The notes: a model not told the origin generated them from the sequence alone. A DNA stretch of 64,000 nt from Liolophura sinensis (GCF_032854445.1 NC_088304.1:27349732-27413731), one strand, 5' to 3'; positions 48,684 through 60,714 are shown, counted from the first letter of the stretch. A program made the numbers and translations.

Positions 48684-48854
48684 CTGAAAGAACAAATGTG
48701 TTTACTTACTGGATGTTTTACGTCGTACTCAAGAAAAGAAGAACAGAAATCCGTAAATTGTATGAACTGTGTTGACATTAAAACAGAAAACATGTTTAAT
48801 CACAATGTAAGAGAAAGACCAAAGCTATGTTGTGTGAATCAATCAGAAAACATG

Positions 48855-49020
48855 TCCAGACATATGTTATCAGAGACAAACATGCACAGACGTATCTTGT
48901 CAGAGACAAACATGTACAGATGTATCTTGTTAGAGACAGACATGTACAGACGTATCCTGTCAGAGACAAACATGACCAGACGTATCTTGTCGGAGACAAA
49001 CATGACCAGACGTATCTTGA
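48855..49020. repeat. 30-bp minisatellite, about 5.5 copies, intron 7 of gene B
   Basis: Reverse complement of the array at 9622-9805 (unit ACATGTACAGACGTATCTTG plus TCAGAGACAA). Here it is bracketed by a duplicated flank (about 48755-48840 and 49040-49137), which A does not show. Confidence 0.9.
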
Positions 49021-49136
49021 TCTTTACTTATATAGATTAGAAAGACAGAAAGCGGCAAATTTTATTAGCTGTAATGACAGTAAAACAAAAAACTTTTTAT
49101 CGAAATGTAAAAGAAACATTGAAGCTGTGATATGTG

Positions 49137-49846
49137 ATTTTACAATGAGTATAACACTCTCTATGGCGGGTATGGACAGAGCGTTCAGAATCTCTGGCGA
49201 TCTGCATTGCGATCAACCACATAGACGGCGCTGTTATCCCTATGTACACATCTATCACGTACATGGTATTTAACAACATAGATGGCGCTGGTTGCCCAGT
49301 GTAACCGTCTATCTTGTATGTCATGTGTAACATCATAGATGGCGCCTCTTGTAGCATGAGATCTTTACATATTAACGGGAAAGACGTAATCGTCCGTTAC
49401 TTTTGAATCATAATCTGATCGGTTAGGGTCTGTAACGCTCGTCATTTTCAAACTGTATCTAATACCGCTTAACCTGGGGCTAGGGGCCGTAAAGGTAGCC
49501 ATGCTAATCACATCAGCATGATGCCTTTATGAACAGTTGCAATTAAAGCGCGACTGAGATACTTGTTTAATTGTTATTTGACATGGAACTCATTCACTGA
49601 CTACGAATTTGAACTTTGATATGGAATTCATGCCTGGAATATTCATTGTCTGCCCGGCATCATTGAAAACTGATGACCGCTTCTCTCTTGTGTGTTACGG
49701 GCTTTATTTCTTATTTGTATAATGTCTTACATAGCTTTGCGAGTTAGTGTTAAACGTTGTTTTGGAAATGGATCTTGCGATTATCGACTTGGAACGCCCT
49801 TTACAGACTACGAATGGTATATGAATGTCGGACTTGACGCTTATAT
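49137..49846 (+). mobile_element. 5'-truncated Penelope-like element fragment, intron 7 of gene B
   Basis: Matches 38588-39316, from TTTTACAATGAGTATAACAC to the end at GGACTTGACGCTTAT. Only the last RT codons and the 3' region remain, including the three CATAGAYGGCGC repeats. The TTATAAAGG box is altered to CCGTAAAGG. Confidence 0.75.
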
Positions 49847-50278
49847 TAATAAGAATACATATATTTTTAAAATCGATACCAGTATATGCATGCAACGTTG
49901 AACCATGTCTTTGAATTTCATTTCCAGAGGAAACATTGTAAGAGTGCAAACCAATAACTATAGGAGTGTGAGCCAGATTGTTGGACTTGGTAAAATCCAA
50001 ACACAACATTTTTGTCAAAAAAGGATAATGGAAACTTGTGCATATGTAAACTTAATCTGTATTTAAATTCCCGCACGTATACATCGTAAAAGAAACCTAC
50101 GTACCTTGCGAGATGCTCTGGAAAGCTTACCTTCCTGTTAGACGTGGGATCTGTTATAGTGTGGTACTTTGGAAGTTAACGGATATTGGGCTGGGATATA
50201 TATATTCATCTGGTAATAAAATAGCATTGTGGTGTTTTATGTGGCGTTGAAGTAAGATGATGTGACGTGGACACTAAC

Positions 50279-50379
50279 CTGGTCTCATGCCACGATGTAG
50301 CTTTGTGCTCAGTGTGATCATGTAGTTAGAAGGGTCCACTTTAGCAACATGGGCTGATTCGTCCGCATAGTCCCAATAC
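50279..50379 (-). CDS. gene B exon 7
   Basis: Two of 35 residues differ from A (W to Y, Y to R). Confidence 0.92.
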
Positions 50380-50640
50380 CTGAAACACGGATTCACTGCG
50401 ATGTATCATAAATAAGGCCATTTGTGGACAGTTTAGCGTCTGATTTATGTGGTAGTGAAGTCTTGTCATTTCCAGTATTTGCGGAGCTAACAAGTCAGGG
50501 TCAACTTTCATTGCCATTGAATTAATGAACATGTATCTGATTTGGGCATATTTATTATTAAACACATCAAATATAACCGTAAGCAATCTGCGTAAGTTTT
50601 AATACACGAAGTCTGGGATCCATAAAAATACTCGACTTAC

Positions 50641-50771
50641 CAAAATCCATACACCCACAGATCTTTCTCTTTTGCCCACTTCTGTGCTCTCGAACCAACA
50701 GCAGAATGGTTGTATGTAAATCTTTGTCCCCGGGGACCATCTGGCGTTGTGATAACGTTCTTGTAGGAGCC
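50641..50771 (-). CDS. gene B exon 6
   Basis: Four of 44 residues differ from A. Acceptor ATCCAG|GG. Confidence 0.92.
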
Positions 50772-51308
50772 CTGGATTATAGAAACAAAGCTGTCCAGAG
50801 GAAAACGTTTGGTGATTATAACCATGCTAATTCTGAATTCTAATGTAAACATATCTACTGTATTTCACCTAAAGCTCAGTGTTTTTTCAAGTGACTTATT
50901 TTGCTTCTGATTTATTTATCAGAAATAAGAGGGCTGCGTAAGAGTTCGACAAGTTAATTTTTCATCAGAAAAAAACTTTCGCGGACAAAAATTAATTGTA
51001 ATTATTTTGTGTGCTTCTGAAAGTGCGTGTTTATTGACAAGATTTTAGAAATCCAGTGCTTGTGTTATAAATGCAACAGAAAATAGATAAAACAGGACAT
51101 TACTTGCATGGCATAATCTGCTTCTTTCACAGAAAACAGTTAAAAATGAGGACCGCGACAAATGTCGATAATATAAAAACAAAATCCGAACGAAGTTTCC
51201 CACTTTTAACTTACATCGGGTATAAACAGTTTATGGTACAGAAATGCACAAACATTGGGAAAAACGCTCATGAAGGACTGGAACTTTATTTTCAAGTCGA
51301 ATACTCAC

Positions 51309-51456
51309 GTCATTTGGCCACCTTGCCAAACGGAGAGGTTTCCCGTTGTAGAACACCTCCAGTGGAGCGGTGCGCTGTACGTCAATCCAAACTTACTTAA
51401 GTTTTCCCAACTGAGTCAGCGGAATTCCAGCCTCCGTTAACGTCTAACTGCAGGAC
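51309..51456 (-). pseudogene. gene B exon 5, frame-broken
   Basis: Against gene A it has an extra base in TTAGACGTTAACGG, another in CTTAAGTAAG and one fewer in GGATTGACG, net +1 (148 nt). The frame reaches TAA about 60 nt in. The 3' half still matches the NGKPLRLARWPND coding sequence and both splice sites survive (TCCAG acceptor, GTGAGT donor). Confidence 0.85.
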
Positions 51457-52197
51457 CTGGATGAAGAGTTAGTATGAAATATTGAGAGGACCAGAGATTT
51501 CTAATGTAACAAATATGTAGTCAGGCAAAGCTGTGAAACGAGGAAATCTAAGGAAAAGACCAAATTTCTGGGAATTCAATAACTTATTGATTATTAATTA
51601 TGTGAATTGTTTAACTTCTGTAGGTGAATTAAACCTTGGGCTTTGACCACTTGCCATGGACAGCTGTATACCACTGTGGTCACTGCTCTGATTTCAAACC
51701 ACATGCTGTAAGTGTTTTATTATTTTGATAAAGAGTTTATCGGTGAACTGGGTTCGGAGAGCCAGATCTGAATGTCATAGTTTACGCCTTCCCTTTGGTG
51801 TTTCGACTGTGTTTACCAGAACGACGACCGTCAGGTTTTATGAAACTGGACCCTTATCTACAAAGCCCAACTGAACGTCAAAGCCGATCCAGCGGGAGCA
51901 GGATTTAAGGCTGAAAATTCTTGGATAGGGGACAGTGGACCTCCATACCAGTAAAGAACAAGTGGTACTTATCTTTTTATCAAGCAGCTTAAGCCTTTAG
52001 TCATACATTACAAGTGGTAAATAACCAAATTCAGATCAGGAAGGTACTGTGGTTGATACATTATTCTGCAGTTAAAAATTCTGTGTACAAATTTTATACT
52101 CCCAGGAGGAAAACATATCAATTGTAGCTGTGTTGGAATTTTTAACTTCATACGTAAGACGTTTGATTACTATAGCCTCTGTGATCTAGCATTTAAC

Positions 52198-52287
52198 CTT
52201 ATTATGGGCTATTGTAGGCAGTATCTGTAATACATGTGGGTCTTTGACTGGATGGAATAGATGGTTTCCAATCCGTTTACCACCTGT
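52198..52287 (-). CDS. gene B exon 4, weak donor
   Basis: Three of 30 residues differ from A. Donor is AAG|GTTAAA after a T insertion, where A has AAG|GTAAAT, so recognition may be reduced. Confidence 0.8.
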
Positions 52288-53019
52288 CTGGGAACCAGAA
52301 AATATATAAAGAATTGGCTCTACATGGAGACAGAAATATGGAAAAATGAATCCCAAAAAGAATTATGTACTGGGTGGACTGTTATTTAACGCCTACAAAG
52401 GCGACCTAGTTTTACGGGTGTATCTCTGGTATAGAAAATCGATGATTGACGAATCCTGGCGAACAGAGAAATCATTCTGCGTTTGTTTTTTTAAATGTTA
52501 CGTGTCATAAAAGTCATACAGCAGTATGACAGCAATTGGACAGCTATATACCGAAGGGTCCTGCATGTGGCGTGTACATTATCTAGTCGTGTAGCAATTG
52601 TTAGGTTATCAATTTTATTATCAACAACTGACATTCTATCATGGTACGGGATTTTGAATACTGATTTTACTGAATCGCTATAAAATGAAATATGAATGTC
52701 TGTTTCGACGCATAGATACTGCAGTTTCACCAGTGGTCTAAAGGGTTTTTAGATTAAAATAATAACTTGACGTGAGTAGATGGCTAATACATTTGTGGAT
52801 TTCCCAACATTGAAACGGCCCAGCGGGGTTGAAAAAATCTTGAAAAGCTTCCAGTGTATTTTTAATGAGAAACATTAGAACATGAAATCCATCTCGCAAA
52901 AGTTGTAGTGCTGTCCACATGTTTTGTCATAGAATATTTTAAATATTTGAACCTTGATACGACTGAAATCAGCTACAAACCATACAAACTGAAGATCCTA
53001 ATTCGTGTTGTGAGCTTAC

Positions 53020-53135
53020 CACGTGAACCTCTTGTCCGTTGTACGCTCTGAACGTGACCTGTGTCCGAAATTCTTGGTTCAACGTCACGGTTTGGCTCAG
53101 GTCATGATAACCATGTGTCAGCTCAATGCTAACAT
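53020..53135 (-). CDS. gene B exon 3
   Basis: Eleven of 39 residues differ from A, all in TVTLNQEFRTQVTFRA and nearby. Acceptor GAAG replaces GCAG. Confidence 0.88.
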
Positions 53136-54220
53136 CTTCAACACAAACAAAAAACACTCACCTGAGCTCTTTCCCCATATGGCGCTTCACAGGAAAGAAT
53201 GGAAGTTATCGGAGATAGATTGGGGCAAAACTTTCCATCAGTAATTTCTGCTTAAGCCATTGTGCTAGAAGACGAGTAAGTTGCTATAATGAAAGCATTT
53301 ATGTGAATAGTTAGAATAAACTCAAACTGAGGTACATTTACAAGAAGCTCCATTTCAAACTGTCGACGATGCTTTGGTTTTTGGGTCATTATATGCTATA
53401 GGCTTTTATATCATAAGTGCATAGAATCTAGGGATGTCACAGTTAAGGTCGCACACATTCCGTTGCGTACCTCAGACAACTAAACTAGTCTCAACTAGCA
53501 TTCTAATCTGTCTGGTAGTATCATGTAGACAGGCAGTAGTGCGATAGCTACGAGAGGACAATGACATAGTCGCATGCCCTAGAAAAGGCTTATCATATCT
53601 TTACAAGATCACACGTGTACGTGGGTTTCTCTGTACAGCAAAGGGTAAGTTTTTTTGTTACAGCGTGTTAAGAGGAAGTAAATAGTCCTTGTTATAGTGT
53701 TCTGTTTTGCTCGTTCCTTTAGCTGCTTCGGCTGCGATTGTAACGAGGGTTGTCAGTGTCTTGCTAGGTTCGGTGCTTTACTTCGGGCACCACGGTTCGA
53801 CCGGTGCCAAATAAATAAGGAATTCTTCATCTCGACGTTAAACACAAATAAATGCCTGCAACTTGAAAAAAGATAAGGACATATTGGGAAAGGGATAGGG
53901 GGTGGGGACGGATTTGAAGCTGAGATTAGCCATACCACCATTACATCACAATGTGTTGATCATATAATTCACGACCCAGATTCCATAAACGAATCTTTGT
54001 CAAATGTCTGACAGAAAGAAAGTAAAACCTTACAGAAATTTGGGCTTTGACGCAAGCACAACTGGTTTTTAAGAAACTGTGTGGTCGGCTTAACATTGCC
54101 TCAAATACAAACCCACTACAATTAGGTAGTGTTCACAGATTTTCCCGCAGTCGGGCAGGATGTATTACGCCCGGTCTACATTTTACGCCGTGAAGAATTA
54201 ATATTTCGTATGGATCTTAC

Positions 54221-54297
54221 CATTTCCAACCACGTCTGGGTCATTCAGTCGGGAAACCGCCTTTTGAACGGATTTTAAAGGACTTGACAAGGTCAGT
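54221..54297 (-). CDS. gene B exon 2
   Basis: SSPLKSVQKAVSRLNDPDVV. Three residues differ from A. Confidence 0.9.
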
Positions 54298-55101
54298 CTG
54301 AAATCAGTTTTTGCACATTATAAATGTCAATTGTCGCGATTTGTCAACATTTTTCGCCCGTACACAAGCCCGCTTCAAGCTGTGTAAAAGCATATTGTTC
54401 TGTGTCGCAGTGCCTCTGAAATAGCTCTTTGATAGAGATATCGCTGCTATATTTATATAGCAGCGCCTGAATCAATGTTTTTAGGTGGGCAGTCTTTCTC
54501 ATTTCATATTGTTGTCAACCCTCATTATAATACTCCATACTCAATTTTATTGGAAATACACAAACAGTTCAACAAACACCACCACGTTTCCTGTACACTT
54601 TATTCACTTACATGTTATCAGCTTCAGTTGGAACTGAACTTTTTGTTGAAATGTGAGATTCACATATATTTCATACATTTTGAAATCCACCCTTTACTAC
54701 TCTAAGTAAACATAGACAAGTTACTGAAAATAATCACATCGCATGCCCGTCACAGCATATCAGTGACATGCACCGACAGTGGAAGGACGAGAAAAATATT
54801 TTCTAAGGTATAACAGTTTAAATGGCCTGAATTTCGCTGAAAACTCGGTTAAACTTGGCGCTGTATATGTCTGTAGTGCAACTGTTATTCCGGTTTTGTT
54901 ATGTTTTGTTTGGTTGATGTATAACTCAAGAATAATTCCCTCACATGGCAGTGTTCCCATGTTTGTGAGGAGAAAACCGGATTGCCTACGGAAAATCACA
55001 GCCAGTCACTTCAAAACTGCACAGTTCTCCGCAGCGGAGCCACTTTGGACGGGATTCGAATCTCCGATTGAATTGATTACCGAAAAATGCTCTGAAATTA
55101 T

Positions 55102-55132
55102 TATGTATGTATGTATGTATGTATGTATGTTT
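55102..55132. repeat. ATGT microsatellite
   Basis: About seven ATGT units in intron 1 of gene B. Confidence 0.95.
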
Positions 55133-55194
55133 GGTGTTTTATGTTGTATTTACCAGTTTTTACCAGCCATATCGACGAAGAGGAGTTAGGTGTG

Positions 55195-55475
55195 TGCATA
55201 TACTGTGTCTTCATTTGGCAGGTCGAGTTTAAAGAGTTGCCGTCACCAAAGTATCATGCCGAAAACACCAGACATGACACACCACTCAGCCTCATTTTTC
55301 TGACACCGGGCCAACCAGTCCTGTTTCCTTGCTCTAATCTATCAGTGAAGAGCGCAAGAGATGGCAGCAGCAGGTACCATTTTACCAAGTCTTTGGTATT
55401 ACCCAACCTGGTTTTGATCCCGGGTTTCCAACTGCGAGGCGGGTGCTCTAACCATTAGGGCACCGAAGCGGTGCA
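55195..55475 (-). mobile_element. SINE-II copy, intron 1 of gene B
   Basis: The - strand head GGTGCCCTAATGGTTAGAGC (box A) and CGGGATCAAAACCAGG (box B) lead into ATACTTTGGTGACGG. Mirrors the copy at 2640-2885. Confidence 0.7.
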
Positions 55476-55547
55476 TGAATCACTGTGATTAAGTCTTTAG
55501 TCAAAGTTATTAGAGAAAAACACTATGATATACATTAGTAGGCTTAC

Positions 55548-55648
55548 CCATTGTTGGTGTCTGATCCAGAGGGAGACACGTATAGGCGGATTTCTGCCCC
55601 AGCAACTAGCAGCAGCAGGGTAGAAAAGTACCAGGCTGACTGAAGCAT
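55548..55648 (-). CDS. gene B exon 1 (signal peptide)
   Basis: ATG at 55648-55646. One residue differs from A (V5 to A). Same cleavage region VAGA and same GG|GTAAGC donor. Confidence 0.92.
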
Positions 55649-55748
55649 GGTCACTGACTGAGAATTCTCTGTCCAAGCTGAACTATTGTAAAGCCGTTGT
55701 CACTATGATAATGGAAAGTACGGTGAGCCGTGTGCACTACAACAACAA

Positions 55749-55755
55749 TTTTATA
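55749..55755 (-). promoter_or_regulatory. TATA box of gene B
   Basis: TATAAAA on the - strand, about 100 bp before the start codon, next to the CTCACCGTACTTT block shared with gene A. Confidence 0.55.
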
Positions 55756-55929
55756 CGAGTATTTTGTGGCATGCAGTATAGCAGATCAGATCTGCGTTCA
55801 TTGAAGAGTTGTCAGAGATGGTAGTCGATATTTCTCCCATCGTTTGAATTACAGGTTCGAACCCAGCCTTCGATGGTCCGGATGCGGCTTAAAGTCAGAA
55901 AATTAGACACCGGGTTTTCTCAGTTCCTT

Positions 55930-57640
55930 GTACTGAAGAGTGTCGTATAGGTAGAGCATTGTACAGTACTGCGCTGAATGCCAGTGAAAGTCAAGCAAGT
56001 AAATACAACCAAGTCTGTTTACTGTGATACAAGCTGTATTGTTTTCATGTGATATATGTGATTTTCTTTTCCGTCATACTGCTCACAATATATAGGTTCG
56101 ACTACAGAAATTACTGTATTCACATGCAGGTTTATGAAGGCTACACAGCAGACATCGGACAAACTAAACCTGTCAGCTCGTTGAATACATTCCAATATGT
56201 TGACATTCATGGAGACAAACATATAGATAAGCATGTGGCAAACGTCAAGCAGGATCGATATCATAATGATTGCGTGCAGCAATCATGGTATATAGTAAGG
56301 AAATTGGTTGAAATGACCAAAAACCTAACTTTTTGAACATCCCTCTGAAAAGTACCAGATGAGGCATGAGCTACATATATAAATTTGCATATATACAGTG
56401 AACTACATTTGCGTCATTTTGTTATACGTTTTGTGTGTTAAAAGAGAAAAGTAAACACTCGTCCTTAGTAACTTCATGAATACTAAATGCTTGCCTAGGT
56501 AGAATTTGGGGGCAAAAAGATGGGGTAAGTAGGGTAGGCCTGAACGTTGGACGATTACAGTTGAAAAATACATTTACGTGTCGTTTATGTTGGCAATAAT
56601 TTTGTGGCATAACACATATTTTAATAGGTAACGTGCCATTGGCATGGCTTGCCACTGAGGCAGCATGTTGCAATTGTCGACACGATCCGTCAAATTGAAT
56701 TTGTATGAAAATATGACGTGCGCCATTTTTTGCGATTATGTACATTCGATAAATCTCATCTCATCTATGAAAGTGACCTGTATTTTCATTCCGCTTTAGC
56801 ATCAGGACATCAGCTTATTATAGACAATAGTCGGGATCTGACCCAGATTGAAAGCAGTATAAAATCTCAAGCAAAAACAACTTTGTCTGTACACACGACA
56901 CAAGTCCAGACTGCACGTAGATTTATTAAAGTATTGTGGTACAGTCATTTGTTACCCCCTGGGTCTGAAGAAGGCGGTGATACTCGCGGTGGGATCGGAT
57001 CTACTATGGTACCAGTAGTCTGAAGCTCCCTGCAGACAAGATTCCTGAACCACATCTGCAAAAAGCAGAACTTTCCATTCAAATGTTTGGATGGTTTCCG
57101 ACCTACAGGAAAAAAGTGTTAAAAACACATCATTCTCTGTTTAGGTGGAGTTCTACCCCGTCTTCGAACGATACAAGCTTTAGAAGAGGAGAAACCGGCA
57201 ACAGAGGCAGGAATCCTCCGTATCCTGCAAGGCTTCTGTAAAACCTCCTGACGCAAAGTCCCATTCTAAACAACCAAGTTTAGACCCGGACATGTGACCT
57301 TCTAACCCACTATTGTTTCAAGTTAGATCCAGCAACAGGCACCTCTGTCAAGTTTTATGCAGACCATCACATGACTACCGAGAAAAATTGGCTAACTTAT
57401 AAACATCAAACCAAGATATCACCGCAGAGTGGCAGCGAAATAAACGAATCACAGCACTCTTCTAGCAAATACCTTTTTTCACCTACACGGTAAAGAACGA
57501 AGGTTCGCTCTCAATTGTCGTTCTGTCATATAAGCGCAATATTCTTGAGTCTTTTCTTAACAAACAAGATAAATAGGTGGTTTGCCAGACATTTGTATGT
57601 AATCTGCATTTGAATATGCGATGATTTTAAATGTGTAGCG
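55930..57640. other. gene B upstream sequence not matched in gene A
   Basis: About 1.7 kb between two blocks that do match gene A. Open frames are short and unsupported. Probably inserted sequence, type unknown. Confidence 0.45.
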
Positions 57641-58045
57641 AACTCACCTTCGTATATTTACACTTTCCAGACGAGACGTGACCTAGCATATGTTCAGTTA
57701 TCAGTGGACAGCCCACTTGTGTTTATCGTGCCCGTGGGTCGGCTCTGGTAGAGCCACAATGCCGGCACTTGTCCAGAGCCCTCTGTAGACAAGCCGATTT
57801 CTTGTGAGCCGCCCTGACGAGTTCATCTGCCCACCAGACTCGCGTGATTTCTCAGCTGTTTGCGTGGCCATGTTTTGGGCAGCTGTAACTCCACAAAAAC
57901 CAACCCTCACCAGCAAATGTAGTTCCTCCTGTAAGTTAAGTCCAGATTCACAAACCGATATAATTTTATTTAGAAAAAGACATTTTTTTAACCACGGATG
58001 TTGAAATTTTAATCATCTGTTATAGCCCATTGTCCAAATACACTT

Positions 58046-58166
58046 AGCACCATCTGGATGTTGTCAGAGTTAAATAACTCAGTGATGTATCTCGTTACTG
58101 AGTGGTATAGCTCATTGAATTATATCACTCAGTTGTCTTCGCATAAACAACATCCAGAATGCACCA
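58046..58166. mobile_element. MITE-like element, copy B
   Basis: Inverted ends AGCACCATCTGGATGTTGTC and the reverse complement of AACAACATCCAGAATGCACC, with AACTCAGTGATGTATC-type palindromic interior. Mirror of 1424-1545. Confidence 0.65.
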
Positions 58167-58717
58167 TGCGTGTCTTGGTTATTGACCTTAACTGAATATT
58201 GCATGTTTCCCATTGTCATCGCAGAAACAGTAATGAGCAATGGACTCGAATCATTAACGGAGGGAAGGTTTCTAATGAATAGACAGTTATGAGAAAGGTG
58301 GCCATTTCCTGTGGCTGTTCCAATTTTACACATTAACGATATAACTATTTATAAGTTTCCATGCTTAACTATGATGATTCAGCCAATGGCTCAGCTGAAA
58401 TAAAAGGACTTAACTATATACCCGCTGGTCCGTACACTGCCTGGACGGCCTGGTCACGTGGGATCCACCTGCCCTCCATTGCACTGCCGCTTTGTCCAGA
58501 TACACCATCTCACTGACCAGCGCATAGTCATATTCTTCACTGTACGTTTAGCGATGCTTCCCAGTCATATTGGATGCTTTCCAGCATCTAGTTATGATGA
58601 ACGAGCAACCCGTGGGGGAGGGTATTTGTGACCAAAATATCATTGTATATAACTCATTGATGAGGCCTAAATTCAAATGGAATTTAAAGTTTAGGTAACT
58701 GAAACATGCATCAGTGT

Positions 58718-58718
<1 letters not shown>

Positions 58719-58763
<45 letters not shown>
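58719..58763. repeat. TG microsatellite at the outer end of the right arm
   Basis: About 22 TG units exactly where homology to the left arm stops. Confidence 0.95.
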
Positions 58764-58766
<3 letters not shown>

Positions 58767-59486
58767 GTTGCATTGAATTAAATAATAAAATGATTTCTAA
58801 GGTCATGTCATGACAATTTTCATATAAAGTTTTCAATAACCAGTGAGATAAGACGTACGTAAATTTCCATGCTTTTTATTAGCATTCTGGGAAATATGTG
58901 ACCAATTACATCTTGTCAGAAAACATTTTGTAAAATTTATTCTAAGAATGCAGATTTAACATGAACAAAATGTGGTAGGCTTCCAATGAACGAAAAGTCG
59001 GCTGGAAAGGATGCCTCAATTTGTCAAATTTAACTCTTTCTTCTGTCTTTGCCTACATACAACAGCCTCAGGTTATATTATTACCGCTTCCTCTGCAGAA
59101 AGTTGTTATAAATGGAAAGAATACTAAGTCATGCATTGTCTTCACAGAGTCTTCTGTTCGAAAAAAAAATGTGGAAGACACGTCGGAAAGTGGTGTGGAA
59201 TGGGATGCGGGCTGATATACATATATACCTAATAGGAGTTACCAGTTACCAATTATACCAAAATCATCATATTCTTTCAGTTATCTTCTTTAAGAGGGTG
59301 ACTTACCAAAGAGCCTGTTAAAATGTCAAGAGCACTTCCGTCGTTCAGGAAAGGACTTCTGGGAAAGGGCAGAACAAAAAATTCCCCAAATACATAAACA
59401 TTTATCATGAGGACCCCGTAACGCTCCTTCCCGTTTTTATTTACATGTAAGAGGCCCAAAGATATATAGTCTTTTGTTCATTCTTG

Positions 59487-59949
59487 TAGTATGTCAAACT
59501 ACAACACCTGCAGTATGTCAAACTACAACACTTGTAGTATGTTAAACTACCACACCTGAAGTATGTCAAACTTTTGTTGTATTTCAAACTACTACACTTG
59601 TAGTGTGTGAAACTACCACACCTGTAGTATGTCAAAGTACCACTTTTGTTGTATTTCAAACTACTACATTTGTAGTATGTCAAAGTACCACTTTTGTTGT
59701 ATTTCAAACTACTACATTTGTAGTATGTCAAAGTACCACTTTTGTTGTATTTCAAACTACTACATTTGTAGTATGTCAAAGTACCACTTTTGTTGTATTT
59801 CAAACTACTACATTTGTAGTATGTCAAAGTACCACTTTTGTTGTATTTCAAACTACAACACTTGTAGTGTGTGAAACTACCACACCTGTAGTATGTCAAA
59901 GTACCACTTTTGTAGTATGTCAAAGTACCACTTTTGTAGTATGTCAAAC
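59487..59949. repeat. 24-bp minisatellite with 48-bp higher-order period
   Basis: Alternating GTATGTCAAAGTACCACTTT(TGTT) and GTATTTCAAACTACTACATT(TGTA) units form a 48-bp dimer repeated about five times, flanked by irregular 24-bp units. It gives open frames on both strands that are not genes. Confidence 0.93.
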
Positions 59950-60569
59950 GGTATGTGCATGACCCACAAGGCTAGTTATATAAGCAAATGTCTTTTTTTG
60001 GAGGAAAACATAAGTGGATTTCCTGAAGTCAAATGTTTTGATGGCTAATGCTAAATTAAAGTAGAGATGGTGGTAAACAACACCCTACCCATGGGTACTT
60101 TCCTGGGTGGGTCTAAATCCCCAACAGTTTCGGATATCTCGATTTCCATTGTAAGCTGAATATTGGAGTGTCCTGAAATCGATATGGCGGATTTTAGTTT
60201 TGCAAAAAGACATATTTTTCTGAGTTGTGAACTGAATTATCACGATTGGAACCTCATGGTCATTTGAACAATTGACCAAGGCCCTAATATGCCGCTATTC
60301 TAACAGATGACAATATACATGTTCCTGTTACAAAACGCTCATAGATTCCTTCTTCATGGGTTACCAATTGTGTTTAGGTCGTTCTTTAAGTCTTTATACA
60401 AGACTGAAAAACCATTCCAACAACACGGCATTCGGCATTTGTTTCTGAAAATACAGCTTAAAGAGCTCCACTAAACTTAATATTAGATTAATATTTCAGC
60501 TTTTTACATATCTTAAATTCTAAGCTGTGAATGCTAGTTCTGGAGAAGACTTTCACAAAACCTGACTAC

Positions 60570-60714
60570 AGATTAAGCTTCCGAGACAGCGGTTTCCTGT
60601 TGCCGTTGTCTACTTTCAATCCTAGCCCGTCCAGATTGATGGTGCTGTCAGCGGCGTTGTAGAACACGTTATAACGGATAATGTTGTAACGTCCGCCTAC
60701 ACGTGAATTTCATT
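60570..60714 (-). pseudogene. paralog C, exon-15-like piece
   Basis: - strand, acceptor CTATAG|AATGAAATTCA, then after a frame break GGRYNIIRYNVFYNAADS, matching exon 15 of A/B (GGGRDNIVRYNVFYNA). Ends at a stop (SRKLNL). One or more bases are missing near CACGTGTAGGCGG. Confidence 0.75.

Larger units (their letters stand above)
31518..55648 (-). pseudogene. gene B: inverted paralog of gene A, disrupted in exon 5
   Basis: All 23 exons of gene A are present in order on the - strand with the same lengths and phases, except exon 5 (148 instead of 147 nt, with compensating and non-compensating indels and an in-frame stop). The other 22 exons keep the reading frame, and only the exon 4 donor and exon 3 acceptor look weakened. 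Protein differences from A range from none (exon 22) to 28% (exon 3). Exon 5 is phase 0-0, so skipping it would leave an in-frame 898-residue secreted protein lacking the YNGKPLRLARWPND segment. So B may be a recent pseudogene, may make a shorter isoform, or may hold an assembly error. Product as for gene A. Confidence 0.8.
30900..58715 (-). repeat. right arm of large inverted duplication
   Basis: Mirror of 951-23990. Longer than the left arm because of arm-specific insertions: a Penelope-like element in intron 18, its fragment in intron 7, a 0.64 kb insertion in intron 20, and unmatched sequence at about 55930-57640. The outer end coincides with a TG microsatellite. Confidence 0.9.

Noticed and set aside
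951-58715. Inverted repeat as a pure assembly fold-back or merged haplotypes
   Set aside because: Exons differ up to 28% in protein, introns carry different insertions and one copy has a private Penelope-like element; this is more than allelic variation normally shows, though read depth should still be checked.
59487-59949. CRISPR-like regularly spaced repeats
   Set aside because: The intervals are themselves diverged copies of the same unit, the genome is eukaryotic and there are no cas genes.
59441-59962. Repeat proteins on both strands at the 24-bp minisatellite
   Set aside because: Unit divisible by three, open on both strands, no start context, splice sites or signal sequence.
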